DNA from: Pseudovirgaria hyperparasitica
Taxonomy: Eukaryota; Ascomycota; Dothideomycetes; Acrospermales; Acrospermaceae
Length of the DNA stretch: 64,000 bases
Direction: 5' to 3'
Assembly (NCBI RefSeq): GCF_010093815.1
Contig: NW_022985557.1
Location: 930,001-994,000 of the forward strand
The number at the start of each line of letters is the position of its first letter. Positions within the stretch are counted from its first letter, which is position 1. Positions 43,967-55,059 of the stretch are shown here, piece by piece. Made by a program: the position numbers and the translations under genes. Below the pieces are notes generated by a model that searched no databases, was not told the DNA's origin, and worked only from the letters and a program-made list of their open reading frames with translations.

Positions 43967-46705
43967 TCATGGTTTCATGAATTGAGGTGCATCTTTCGCC
44001 CTCCAAAGATGCGTCATGTATCTGCTAAGACGTCGTATCGGTGTTTTCTTGGTCTTCGTTTCCTTGTCCTTGAGATCCATGTGCGCGGATTGAGGTCGTT
44101 GCTCGATGTTTAATTTACTTCGCTCTCCGAACCCCGAGCTTCGCTCTATCAGGCGGGAAAGACTTGCAATACTAGATCGCTTAGCCCGTCGTTGATCCGA
44201 GCCGCTACTATGTGTCGAAGAGATTGAGTAGGCCCGTGAGTTGGATTCGCGTTGCAATGTGCCGAAATGTCCGGTTGACCTGCTGCTACTCGTGAGAGAA
44301 GGTGCATCATCCACCGACATTCGCAGCTCTGGGCCTGGCTCTCCGAATTGTGAATTGAGTGTTCGGTTGTCCGTAATGGATGATGCTGCAGTTCCAAGCC
44401 TGGGAGTGTCGAGAGAAGACTGACTGCGATTGTAATTCGGCGAAGAGAACGAAGAGTTCGTGACAAATGTATCGGGCGTGCGGAGTGGGGGATCTGGAAG
44501 AGGAAGTAAAAGATTCATTTGTGGATGGCGTTGCTTTGGGTCAAGCTCAGTAGGAGTGATCGTAGACTCAGAGGAGTGGGTGAGTGACGAGGTTCTTGGC
44601 TCTTCGTGATCCTCAACCACTTCGACCGCACCATAGTTCGGATTACCAGGCAATCGAGACAGGCTTGGCAACAGCGAGGAGTGTGTCTCTAATACCGGTG
44701 ATGGCTCGTCGATCGCAGGTTTCTGTATGCGGAGGCCGTCATCGAAATTCCATTTGATGGCCGAACCAGTCGCCATATCCGATTCCACAAGCTGAATTCC
44801 GACACCTCTGACATCTTCCTCGTCCATGGGCTCCTTGGCATCGACTGCTCCAACCTGCTTATTGATACCTTCACCTACGTCTCTCTCAGATGCTGAGGTG
44901 ATACTCGCTTCTTCCTCTGGTTCTTCTTCCTCAAAGACATCGGCCATGACATTCGTAGCGATAACCGTACTTCGGGCTTCGAAGGGTACAAGAGCTGGTG
45001 CACTTTCGGTGCGGCGATGGTTTTGCTGCAGTCCATTCAAGAAGGTGGCGCTGTGTAAAGCCCGGCGTTGTCCACGAGCGCTCACGCCCCAACGATTTTC
45101 AGCCTCAAATGGTCCGAACGCAAGATCGAGATCGATGATTGGGCTTCGAGCATCGGTCTCAGGCGCTATGTGCTTCGGTTTCCATGTCGCATAATCCGTC
45201 TGTGTCCTGGGCTGAGCGGTCTCGATCTCCATGGGCGAGACAATCGTGACAGTATTGTCCGCATCAAAATCCGGGGTCATCTCGGGTATAAAGTCGGGCA
45301 AGGCCGGCACTGGAGGTATATCATCGTGAGAGCCATCCTTCAAGCGCGACTGTGGTTTGGACTTTCTGATAATCGAATTCGCCCATGACTTTACCTTGCG
45401 TGGCTTCCGAGATGTTTTCGGCTTTATGGCTTGGATTTTTTCGTCGTCCCCTTCCGACAAACCGTTTGCTGAGTCTTTTGTGGGCGAAGCAGGCGGAGTC
45501 TCAAGACTGACTGCGGGAAGCGAGGGATCAGAGCAGCTCGTGACAAGTTCGTGGTTGTCCAATGTTTTCGAAGAGAGATGAAAAAAACTGCGCCTTTTGG
45601 GCGTACCGGGTGATGGACTTGTCATAGATAATGGTGAGTCAGGAGATTGTGGTAGCAAGACTGATACAGGGCGCTTGCGGCCTTGGAGTCCTCCACCAAA
45701 GCCAAAAGTTCCCTGCTTGAGATCTAGAACAGCACCAGCCGTCTTTGGGCGTACAAGGGCGGCTTCGGATTCTGGCGAAGCACCGAGGGTTGGTCGGTGC
45801 CTGCGGCTAGGCGGGCTTGGAGCACTAGTGCTCGCAATAGATGACAGACTGTTGGTCACAGAATGACCACGTATTGTAGACATTGAGCTTTCTGTCTCTG
45901 AAGAGATGGTGGATAATGGCCTAATGTACTCCACTCTGTCAGAGAAACCAACGCGTGCCCTGGAAGGAGGTCTCCGAGGCGATGACTCTGGATCGTCTAC
46001 TGGCGATGAAGTTTCATCCGTAGAAGTTGATTGTGGGACTGGCTGGGACACTGCCTTGTTAATTTGTGATTTATCCCATGAGCTCGGGTCACTCTCCAAA
46101 GGAGTCGGAGGCGCGCTTCCACCATTTGTTGGTGTATGAGCATGGCCAGGTATCATTATGCTGCTAAGATCATGGCTAGAGATGGCTCCTGATCGTCGAT
46201 GGGCATGGCCTCGGCGTCCGGCAGGAGGGCCTGATTTGAGTCCACCGATGGGCGTTGGCAGGATACCATCGCCTTTTGTCGGACTTGTGCTCATCAAACC
46301 AAGTCCTGCCCTGCCATCGCCACCAATAAACTCACTTCCTCCTCGTCTATGACTAATATTCATACACGATGGTGAAGTGGGCGTAGTAGGTATAGATGCG
46401 AGAGGCGTAGTGGCCGCTGACACGGTGGCCGTATCGCCAGCAGGATTGAAGGAGAAGGTCGGCAGTAAATTTGCCGACTTCCCTCTGTTGTGACTGAATC
46501 CGCGCCTGGCGGTTGCTGGTGGCTGCAAGGAATGTGGTCTACGGTTTGCGACGGGGACAGGATCGGTAATGGATGGTGACGACGCGGGTAGTGGAAACAC
46601 GAAGTCAGGATTGGGAAGAAGCTCCACAGGACCGTTGTTGGTGTACAACGGTGTCCCAATCGTCATTGTCTCCTGCGTGGTCGACATTGAAGCAAAACGC
46701 GCCAT
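43967..46705 (-). CDS. Proline/serine-rich disordered protein, 'cell wall proline rich protein' type
   Basis: A single exon of 912 residues, start chosen at the ATG of MARFASMSTTQET; the open frame upstream has only a TTG. The protein is Ser/Pro/Thr-rich with no signal peptide or transmembrane segment. Conserved-looking blocks are GKSANLLPTFSFNPAGDT near residue 75, GHAHRRSGAISSHDLSSIM near 170-190, TFGFGGGLQGRKRPVSVLLP near 340, the basic SRKPRKVKSWANSIIRKSK in the middle, and a basic C-terminus ending LSRYMTHLWRAKDAPQFMKP. I recall Aspergillus homologues annotated as cell wall proline rich proteins, but nothing here shows secretion. A cytosolic phosphoprotein linked to polarity or morphogenesis is as likely. 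Function unproven. Confidence 0.85.
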   Translation of the reverse strand: MARFASMSTTQETMTIGTPLYTNNGPVELLPNPDFVFPLPASSPSITDPVPVANRRPHSLQPPATARRGFSHNRGKSANLLPTFSFNPAGDTATVSAATTPLASIPTTPTSPSCMNISHRRGGSEFIGGDGRAGLGLMSTSPTKGDGILPTPIGGLKSGPPAGRRGHAHRRSGAISSHDLSSIMIPGHAHTPTNGGSAPPTPLESDPSSWDKSQINKAVSQPVPQSTSTDETSSPVDDPESSPRRPPSRARVGFSDRVEYIRPLSTISSETESSMSTIRGHSVTNSLSSIASTSAPSPPSRRHRPTLGASPESEAALVRPKTAGAVLDLKQGTFGFGGGLQGRKRPVSVLLPQSPDSPLSMTSPSPGTPKRRSFFHLSSKTLDNHELVTSCSDPSLPAVSLETPPASPTKDSANGLSEGDDEKIQAIKPKTSRKPRKVKSWANSIIRKSKPQSRLKDGSHDDIPPVPALPDFIPEMTPDFDADNTVTIVSPMEIETAQPRTQTDYATWKPKHIAPETDARSPIIDLDLAFGPFEAENRWGVSARGQRRALHSATFLNGLQQNHRRTESAPALVPFEARSTVIATNVMADVFEEEEPEEEASITSASERDVGEGINKQVGAVDAKEPMDEEDVRGVGIQLVESDMATGSAIKWNFDDGLRIQKPAIDEPSPVLETHSSLLPSLSRLPGNPNYGAVEVVEDHEEPRTSSLTHSSESTITPTELDPKQRHPQMNLLLPLPDPPLRTPDTFVTNSSFSSPNYNRSQSSLDTPRLGTAASSITDNRTLNSQFGEPGPELRMSVDDAPSLTSSSRSTGHFGTLQRESNSRAYSISSTHSSGSDQRRAKRSSIASLSRLIERSSGFGERSKLNIEQRPQSAHMDLKDKETKTKKTPIRRLSRYMTHLWRAKDAPQFMKP

Positions 46706-49700
46706 GTTGCAAGGAACCAACGGATCTTCTGGTTACTACAGACGACAGTGCCTTCTTAGAAGTGAGGTGTCTCGACGAAGTTCCAGGGAATGTTTGTGAG
46801 GAAGTCAAGTTTTAATTCTCACAGTATGAATAGGCGGCTCAGTAAGAGTATTCGTGACCGTCTTCCACGGAACGCAGGAGTCGGTAGGATAGGAGCAACG
46901 CTAAAGAGACGCAAACGCAATATTCATTACTGTAAATCGCGATCGTCAGTTACTTGTCATAGTCTTGACAGTTGAACGCTGGCGATACCTACAAGCAACG
47001 TAGATTCAAAGACTGAGGGAATGCAAAGGGAACCACGAGCGCAGTAAGATCCAGGCGAACGTCGACAGCCGATAAGGAATGACAGTAATGAACGGACGGC
47101 GACGAAGAAACGAGTAACACTTCTGAGAGCGTACTCGATATCTAGGAGCCTGATGTAGTGGAGAGGTTGGGATGGTAGCGGTGGAGGAGGTGGTGGTGGT
47201 TAGTGGGTGGTGGAGGATTGGCGGGAGGGTGGGTGAGGAAGTGAAGAAGACGAAGCAAGGAGAGTAGTAGATTGATGCGCTGAGGCCATTAGACAGACAG
47301 AGACCGAGAGAGAGAGACCACAGACCTTGGACGGGCAAGCAACGCTAGCGCAGGACCCAGCGACCAGAGCGTGAGATTAGGCCGCTTGGCTACGTGTCCG
47401 CCGCCCAGATGCAGCGAGGGAATAGCGGGTGCTAGGCAGCTAGGCAGCTATGGTTTAGGGTGTTTAGGGTGTTTAGGTGCGCCAGGGTATTACTGTAGGT
47501 GTTAGGCTGGCTGGGCTAAGCAGGATGAGGAAGCAGTACCTGGACTAGGCCAATTTGTGCATACAGAGAGAGTGTGAGAGTCATTTCGAAATCCTTTGGT
47601 GCTGCCTCTGCCTGTCCGGAACAACACGCCAGCGAGAGCAATCTCAAGAAACTACAAATGTATAGCAAAACCATCCCTCCCACTGCATCCAAAAGTCCGT
47701 CTTGCTAACCGTCAACAGCAGGAGAAGAATTGCTCTCGTCTTCCGTACGCACACGCACAGGGACCGACCAAAATACACACAGGCCGGACGCAAGAACAAA
47801 GAATGCGTGGGTCTTGTACCAGCTGTAGTGTCACCCTCATTCCTCAACCCGTCGCCGCCTCAAGGGCGTCCAAGGAGACAGAATCGCAAGAGATCACAAT
47901 GACAGACAAGCCAAGTCCAGGGTGTCCCTCGGACAACAGAGCAAGTCGCAATCTCAGGAGATGGCCCAGAAGCCGGGCAGTGAGCCAATTGCAGGCAGCT
48001 GGCGCAGCAGCCGTAGCTGGGCTTTCGTAGATCCGAAATCACCAATGATAAAGCCTCCAGCCACGCTTCTTCATTTCCTGCCATGCATAGCATACCGTAG
48101 CGTACAAACAGCTAGTACGCTCTGAAGGAGATTGTGGGGCTTTCAATTGCTGCGTTCCAAGCTTTGCTCTTGTTGCGTGGCTCACCACTCTCCACGGACT
48201 GCTGACTACTGGTGCTACGACGACGACGACACCCACTCTCTCTGCAGCAAAAAGTCTCCGCTGCGACCTCAGCAAACCTCCCTATCTTACAGAACGTGCC
48301 GTGTCGACCCTATCTCGTGTCCTGAAGATCTCGACCCGTCGCAGTGCTTCGAGCCGCCCGCCATCTGCAGGCTACTCTGCCGGAACAAGGGAAGGCAATG
48401 ACTAGCATTGCGGAGACGTAAAAACCAGCATGCCATTCTTTCGTGTCACGTTTGATCTTGGCGACTGTATACCTCACTACATAAGACCGCTTATCCATGT
48501 CTAGCAGTTGCTCCTGGCCAATCATTTCTTTTATCGACCCAGACACGAACGGTACGCGACCGGTACCTCCGCAAAGCAAGGACACCAGGTTTAACGACTA
48601 CGCGTTAGAAAAAAAATATTCTAGTTTGGTACACAATAGAGGCGTGGAAAGACTTCACCCTGCTAGAGACTTGAAAGCTGAGCGGTTGCGTCGCGGAAAA
48701 CATGACTTGTGCACAGCACTCAGCAAAGATGCAACAAACAGGAGAGTCAAGTCCTGAATATTGCACTGGCACTGCAGTCGAAGCTTGGACACAAGGCTTG
48801 GGAGTTTCGAGCGTAGTTGATCCCTGATCAACACTTTTCGCTTCCTTCCAGCTCCACTTCCGTGCATTGGCTTTCCCCTCTCTAGATCCTGCGCCAAAAG
48901 AATGGCGTTGGCATTGCTATCTTCGTCGTCAGTTCTGAGCGATTGGTTACCGGCAGTGGCTAAGATCTGACTGTATACTCAAACTTTATCAACTCCTATG
49001 TACTGGCAGGGGTCGCAGATCTTGTACACGAACTCGGCTGACAGAACAACAAAAACGTGCCGTACACCAGCATATGCAATCAGCCATCCATCGTGGTCTG
49101 GATAGGTCGGCGCGAAGTGCTGTCAAATGGCATGTTCTCCTCACAAACAATCCTCAGTCACATTATTCATGTACAGTTGCGCCTCCACAGAGGCCCATGC
49201 CCTTTCATTTGTTTTTTAAGGACTCAAGGACCACGCCTCGCCTCGTCTCCACGTTTTGGCTTCTGGACGCCGCTCATTCCCCAAGTCTGCATATTGTTTG
49301 ACATATTGCTTGATCCTAGCCCTGTGCAGCCTCGGAAGGAGAGACTTGCCACATCCTCCTACATACGTCGGCACCATCATTGAGATTTGCATCTCTTTAA
49401 CGAAATGCCACCCCGCAAACACCATTTAAACCTCCGGTCTCCCCAGAGATCAACAAAAGGTCTGTTATTGACCCGTCATTACCCGGCAGAGTTGTAATAA
49501 TGGTCCAGTCGGCACAATACTAAACGGCCAAGTGGTTGCCAGAAAAATATAGAAATGAGCCAATATATGAATTCGCAAAACTACGAAATACTCATTCCCG
49601 ACCACAAAATCAACCAATAGATTCGGACTGTCAGGTGGAAATCCAAACCTACCGATGATGACCTGCCAGTGTATTTCAGTGTTCAAAACAGGAACCGCCA

Positions 49701-50404
49701 TGCGATCATCGCAGCAGCAACTGCGTCAAATCACTCGAATCCTGTTCGGCGTTTTAATCGTCTACGGTGACGCTAGTACCACCACTGCAGGTACCAGTCT
49801 GTCAACCCGCTTGTGACGCAACGCACCACCGCTGTCTCACCATTCTCTGGCGACCTCGTGTGGGCTTCCGCTTGATGACACCAGGTGCCTAAGATCCTCA
49901 TCTTCTCCATGTTGTGGTACAAAGAGTCAGTGCGAGCGGCTGCCACTTTCCGGTTGCACGGCGCTCCCATAAGCAAGCTCGAGGCTCGGATGTTAAGTCT
50001 TACATCAAGACCTTGAACACGTACGTCAGTTCATTCTTCTCGCCGACTGAGATCTGCGTAGATACCGTTTCCCTTCATCGGACTTGTACGACATAGCTTT
50101 GTTGTTACTAACATGGCGTTCGACTTCCTAGTTGGTACGTACGCGATGCAAGAAATGACCGGTCACCTGATGATAGACAATTCCACCCATCTCGTTTGTG
50201 ACACAGGTCTTCGAGTGTCTGTATAGTACTTTATCAATGACACACTTCAGCTGAACTGAAATTCGAGGAGTCACAAACCAGACATATACCATCGGGGGAT
50301 TCACTAAGCAAGATCAAATGCAGCAGTATTATTCACGAACATAGTATGAGCTTCCTAGGCACATTATCCTGAGCGCTGTGGGAATCGTTAGAATTGCTAC
50401 ACTA
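46706..50404. other. Intergenic, no gene seen
   Basis: This 3.7-kb gap lies between minus-strand genes. Bases 46706-47600 are the presumed promoter and 5' UTR of the proline-rich gene, with short G/T and GA runs (GGTGG near 47185, GAGA near 47305). From 47600 to 50404 only short frames without domains are visible on either strand. No tRNA or repeat of note was recognised. Confidence 0.55.
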
Positions 50405-51874
50405 CTAGAAGAAACATATTGTACGAATCTCCACGCTTTCCCGCATCGGCGCATCCTTGGGACTCGTCGGATCAACGAACGCTGTATGCCCAACGAAACG
50501 CGCCCGTCCATCCATCGCCGAGTCGAATGTCTTCAGCAAGATGACCTGGTTGGGCGACATACGCGAAAAGTAGTACCATTTATGCTTGTTTGAGTAATTT
50601 AAAACGTAGTTCTCCCCCGTGCGTTCCCGATATCGCAGGTACAACTTGAAGAAATCTTTGTCTTCGCACGATTCCACGTCACACATGGCTAGCGGCCGCT
50701 CCTCGACGACACGATTGATCGGTTTCCACACGTTGATGAAGGCGACACGGCGAGACAGGAGGTCTTTGGACTCGTCGGGTAGCAACTGCTCGACCCGCTT
50801 TGGGCCAGATTCGGCGGTGTAGTCGCAGTGCACAAGCATGACAGGAGAGCGCTGAGACGTATTCTTCTCGTCGGTAAGCGCCTTTTGTGAGTTCCGCTCG
50901 GAGCGTATTGTGTGATCGAAAACAAGAACACGCGTTGCGCCCAAGGTTTTTTCAAGAAAGGAAACAACGTCCGGGTAGAATTCAGACCGCACAGCCTCAT
51001 CATTCTCCCAGTCGTTGGAGTAAGAGGTATTGAAAGAGTGTAAGGAAAACCCGTTTTTGTCCAGGTGGAACTTGTCCCATTGCTGCCAGCCGTCCGTCAC
51101 GGTGATTTCGCGCGCTAGGTCCCCTGGTTCGTGGATGTCTTTAGCCTTCTCGTCCTCATAAAAGTACAGCTCTGTGAGCCGGTCTACAGCTTTTGTGTAG
51201 TTGACAGTGGTACGTACAGATGGAGGGCCGTTAGGGAGCAGGGCCTTGTTCACTGCACCCTGTGTCTTCTTCCACGCCTCGAGCGGCTCAATGCCCTGCG
51301 TGTACCAGCGTTTCAGGTTCGGGTACTGGTCAAGAGGCAGACGTTGCGCAGCGTAGAGGTGCATGGGCGAGGCAACCGCAATGTCGGCAATGGTAGGCGT
51401 GTCGCCTACGAGGTACTTGGTCTTGGACAGCTGGGCCTCGAGGATGCCGGCGTATTTGCGGAACTTGGGCTCCTCGGCGTCAATCACGGCCTGATCCGGG
51501 GTTGCCTTGAGCAGAGGCTTGGCCACGAACTCGACAAGGTAGACGTAGCAGCTGGGAAACCACGCAGAGGCTTCCCAGAGCAGCCACTTGTTGACCTGGG
51601 CGCGCTGTCTGAGGTCTTTGGGATAATATGCATCGCTCCCGGCTGTGTCGGCGGCGTACTGGAGAATCGCATTGGACTCGGTGATGGTCAGGTCTCCATC
51701 CGTCGCCGCGGGCATAGTCTGCATGGGATTGATCTTCGTGAACCAGTCGCTCTTGTGCTCCCCCTTGAAGTAGTCGACATTGGTTGACTTGTACTCGATC
51801 TTCATCAGGTCGAGGCCAGCGAGCACCTTTCGGCTGTTGACCGTGCACGGATCCAGATACAACTCGATACCCAT
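50405..51874 (-). CDS. Glutathione S-transferase fused to CmcJ/AsaB-type iron oxygenase
   Basis: One uninterrupted frame of 489 residues. Residues 1 to about 212 form a complete GST: thioredoxin-like half starting MGIELYLDPCTVNSRKVL with NPMQTMPAATDGD and the glutathione-binding TESNAILQYAAD, then a helical half with GDTPTIADIAVASPMHLYA. Residues about 218-489 form a complete CmcJ-like domain (the family of AsaB and GA4-desaturase-type fungal hydroxylases): VRTTVNYTKAVDRLTELYFY, GDLAREITVTDGW, the metal-binding HCDYT (His348, Asp350), AFINVWKPI, WYYFSRMSPNQVILLKTFDS, the distal histidine in GRARFVGHTAF near 462, and the 2-oxoglutarate arginine in SVEIRTICFF. All likely ligands are kept. Chemistry would be Fe(II)/2-oxoglutarate hydroxylation or desaturation coupled to glutathione conjugation or isomerisation; this coupling is inference. 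No biosynthetic cluster surrounds it. Confidence 0.93.
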   Translation of the reverse strand: MGIELYLDPCTVNSRKVLAGLDLMKIEYKSTNVDYFKGEHKSDWFTKINPMQTMPAATDGDLTITESNAILQYAADTAGSDAYYPKDLRQRAQVNKWLLWEASAWFPSCYVYLVEFVAKPLLKATPDQAVIDAEEPKFRKYAGILEAQLSKTKYLVGDTPTIADIAVASPMHLYAAQRLPLDQYPNLKRWYTQGIEPLEAWKKTQGAVNKALLPNGPPSVRTTVNYTKAVDRLTELYFYEDEKAKDIHEPGDLAREITVTDGWQQWDKFHLDKNGFSLHSFNTSYSNDWENDEAVRSEFYPDVVSFLEKTLGATRVLVFDHTIRSERNSQKALTDEKNTSQRSPVMLVHCDYTAESGPKRVEQLLPDESKDLLSRRVAFINVWKPINRVVEERPLAMCDVESCEDKDFFKLYLRYRERTGENYVLNYSNKHKWYYFSRMSPNQVILLKTFDSAMDGRARFVGHTAFVDPTSPKDAPMRESVEIRTICFF

Positions 51875-53456
51875 GTTGACAATCTTCAGACTATGGTTTC
51901 AGGTAGGGTAGGGTGAGGTATTATTATTAGAAGCCTTTGTGAATGATCTGCTCAAGGTTAAGCAACCACAAAAGAAGTATACCGAGACCCAAGCCCCTTC
52001 CCAACCCTCAAACCAGACCGCTGAGAGGATATAAATACACATTTCGGGAACAAGAGCTTCTACCCCGCCTTGTCAATCCCCCCCCCCTCCAAGACAATTC
52101 CTGTCGCCCGATTACGAAGCAGGACGGTTTCCACTTGTCGACATACAGTACACTCCGGAGCGATGTGGCGTATGATGGTTGGCAACACCTCGGGTGGACA
52201 CCTGCGCAGCCAAGACGCGTATGACCTCACATCCATCTATCTGTCTGCACAGCTTCCCATGCCCAGGGCATTTTAGAAGATCTGCGGGGTCTGTCCCCAT
52301 GACCAATTTGCACGAAGAAGACAATCACATCTACTTCCTTACTTCCTACACAGCTGCGCATAATCCAGTCCTGTCATATTACGAAGTATAATGCCCCCTC
52401 CCCATCCATGTAATGTCTAGACCCAACCTATATTCATGCCACAACCCCCACCACCCTCGAACAAAATCATGATAACCACCCCCAATGAGACATTACAGAT
52501 CTTGAAACATCAGCAGTCTTCTGACGGCATTACGTGCATGCTTCCCCGTCTGCCACGTCCAGTCATAGATGCAGATGTCTGTGCAAGCAAGCATCCATGT
52601 CCCGCATGGATCCCCTCCTCTCTTCCCGTTACACCGAGACTAGGCTGGATACGGACACGGACGCTGATATGATGTGATGTGATGTGATATGATACCTATG
52701 CTCGCCTGCTTGCCTTCCTGCCTGTCTTCCTGCCTGTGGTCCTGCCTTCTTGGAGCTTGGATCATGAGTACAAACCCAAACACCAGACCATACCCCGCGC
52801 AGAAATAAACATGATACATACGCACATGTACATACCGGTGTGCGTGCATGCATGCGTACGTATCCGCGTCCCGCCTCCACAGCATAGTAGAGAATAGCGA
52901 GATATGTGAGTGATGAACACGGGGTGTTTGTTGGGGGGGGGAAGAGGGTTAATAGATGGTTTTGAGAGGAAGCGTTTTCTATGTACAGAGTCCTAGGGGT
53001 CGTTTTAGTGGCTTCGGGTAGTGAAGTGAGCTTTCTTCAAGACGTGTGGGTATTGGGACAGCTGACGTTCGGCGCATGGAAGGTAAGGTAGGAAACGAGG
53101 TTGGGGGGGGGGCGTCTATTGGGTTTTTCTGGAAGCAAGCGGCATGGAAGAGGTCAGGTAGATAGGGGTGAGCAGCCTAGAGGATTGGTCGGGTTGTTTT
53201 CAGTCTGGTTCACTGTTGTCAGGAATTCAAGTAGTGCCTGATAACCACCTTCTTTGCAATCTGTCTTTTGATGCAGGTATCTTCAGCGGACGTATTTGAA
53301 TTTCAAGGCAAGATTTGATCGTCACTTAGACGGGGTTGGAGGTCTTTCATGCATCATGTACGTATACTACGGGTGGTATGGTATATAGGTCAATTTTCAA
53401 TTACAGTATGGCCTCGACAGCGTAGTAAGGGAGATTCCTCGACCGAAGTTGCTTCT
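51875..53456. other. Intergenic, no gene seen
   Basis: This holds the promoter of the GST-oxygenase fusion and the annexin 3' UTR. It contains short runs (C tract at 52079-52088, GATGT units near 52670-52690, CATG-rich words near 52845, G tracts near 52935 and 53103). Frames are short. Confidence 0.6.
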
Positions 53457-55059
53457 CTACTCGATACAAGCTACCAGAATCTTTTCAAAGTCACCGCTTG
53501 TCTCGCTCTCGATGCGTTTCCGTAGCGTCTTTCCATACAGCTTTATGAATCGATCCTTCACAGCATGCATGTGCTGTCGGTTCCAATGCATACGGACAAC
53601 ACGGTTCATGAGCATGGTGTCCCTGGTGCCTAGACCCTTCATCGTTTCCTCAAGTTGAACTGCGTCCGATTCCACTCTGTCAACGGCACGGTTGACAAAC
53701 AACATTAGAGTGGCTTCCATGTGTCCGGAGAATTGCTTCTTGATCGCATCGACCAGCTTCTGTGAGAATTGATTTTGAAACTCATAGGCGATGGCGCGGA
53801 CTTGAGCGTCATTCTTGAGTAGCAAAATGTTGCAGAACTGTACTTGGTTCTTGATGCCAGTCATAGCATGTCGAAGCGCCTTTGCATCCTCGCGAGCTTG
53901 ATGCAGATCGACTGGAATAGAATCCTCGTTACGTCGCGCACTGATGATTATCATGAACATCTCTTCCGTAGCCGCCGACAAGTCGCTTCTAAGGTTGCTC
54001 TCCAAGGACTTTTTCTTTGTGCCCTGATAGTGAGCTTTGATAGCGTTCATGTCTGCATTCGAACGTCCCACCAGCACATCGTCAAGAGCACTCTCCTTTG
54101 TACCTATGCCTACCAAGGCATTGTCAAGAACCTCAACATCATGCGTTAGTGGACCTTGTACAATCGCAATGAGAGTTTCCAGGGACTTTGACAGTTTCCC
54201 GAAAACAGCATGAGCTTTGATATCTAAAATCAGATAATCGTGAGTCTGGGGATCGCCAGTCTTGGAATCGCAAGTCTTGGATAATTTTTCGGTTTCGAGG
54301 CGTTGTTTACATTCGGTGTCATAATCTGCCCGAAGCTTTGCGATTTGTAGTGGATCCAGTTTACTTAAGGTACCGATCAACGCCTTCTCGTCGATGCCGA
54401 TACTACCACGTAAGGCCTTGTAAATGATTGGTAGCTTAACTGTCATTTCATATGGTGCCATCTGCCCCTGAATGTATCCTAGCGTGGGAGGAGTTGGCGC
54501 TCCGGGAGGTACTCCCCATTGTCCCTGAGGGGCTCCGTGTTGTCCCTGTAGGCTGTTAAAAATCAACACGCGCGATGGGCTGATACCATCTTACCGGAGG
54601 AGGAACACCATAGTAATGGCCTGGTGGAGCCCCGTACGGCTGTTGCTGAGACGGAGGATACTGGCCTTGCCCCTGGGCAGGAGGTGCTTCGTACTGTGCC
54701 GGCGGAGCGTATCCTTGATGTTGGCTATAGCCTGGTTGCACGTATTGACCTTGGGGTGGGCCTGGTGCATATTGAGGAGCTGGCGCATATTGACCTTGAG
54801 GATGAACAGGCGGATATTGAGCCTGTGGAGGGACTTGCGTGTATTGAGGCTGTGGGGGATACTGCGAGTGTTGACCTGGCTGTTGATATCCTGGTTGTGT
54901 ATAAGGTTGCTGAACGTACGGCTGTTGATTGTACCCAGGCTGGGGTGGATCTGAATGTTCAATTGTCACTCACCAGAGGCAGTGGTATCAGAAGGACTTA
55001 CGGCTTTGGGATGGCGGATAACCTGGATATCCGCCTGGTGGCGGATACTGATGAGACAT
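53457..55059 (-). CDS. Annexin with long Pro/Gln/Tyr-rich N-terminus
   Basis: Exons 55002-55059, 54595-54950 and 53457-54545 give 500 residues. Introns are 51 bp (GTAAGT...TTCAG) and 49 bp (GTAAGA...CTACAG). The phase requires the acceptor at 54546, not the AACAG ten bases earlier. Residues 1 to about 165 are low complexity, with YPP, QGQY, APPA and GYxQ units, starting MSHQYPPPGGYPGYPPSQS. The C-terminal ~330 residues hold four annexin repeats: LPIIYKALRGSIGIDEKALI, then NALVGIGTKESALDDVLVGR, AREDAKALRHAM and QLEETMKGLGTRDTMLMNRV. Annexins bind acidic phospholipids with calcium; the last repeat keeps a GLGTRD type II site, while the others look weak. The layout resembles animal ANXA7 and ANXA11 and known fungal annexins. 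It likely acts at membranes in secretion or repair. Confidence 0.95.

Noticed and set aside
47452-47481. TTTAGGG-like words resembling telomere repeat
   Set aside because: Only three imperfect units with a GTG interruption, in the promoter of an ordinary gene; not telomeric.
47596-48030. 144-codon plus-strand frame upstream of the proline-rich gene
   Set aside because: Repeat- and promoter-like DNA with no domain or conserved motif.
54546-54556. Earlier acceptor AACAG (ending at 54556) for the second annexin intron
   Set aside because: It breaks the reading frame; the CTACAG acceptor ten bases on restores a continuous Pro/Gln-rich protein.
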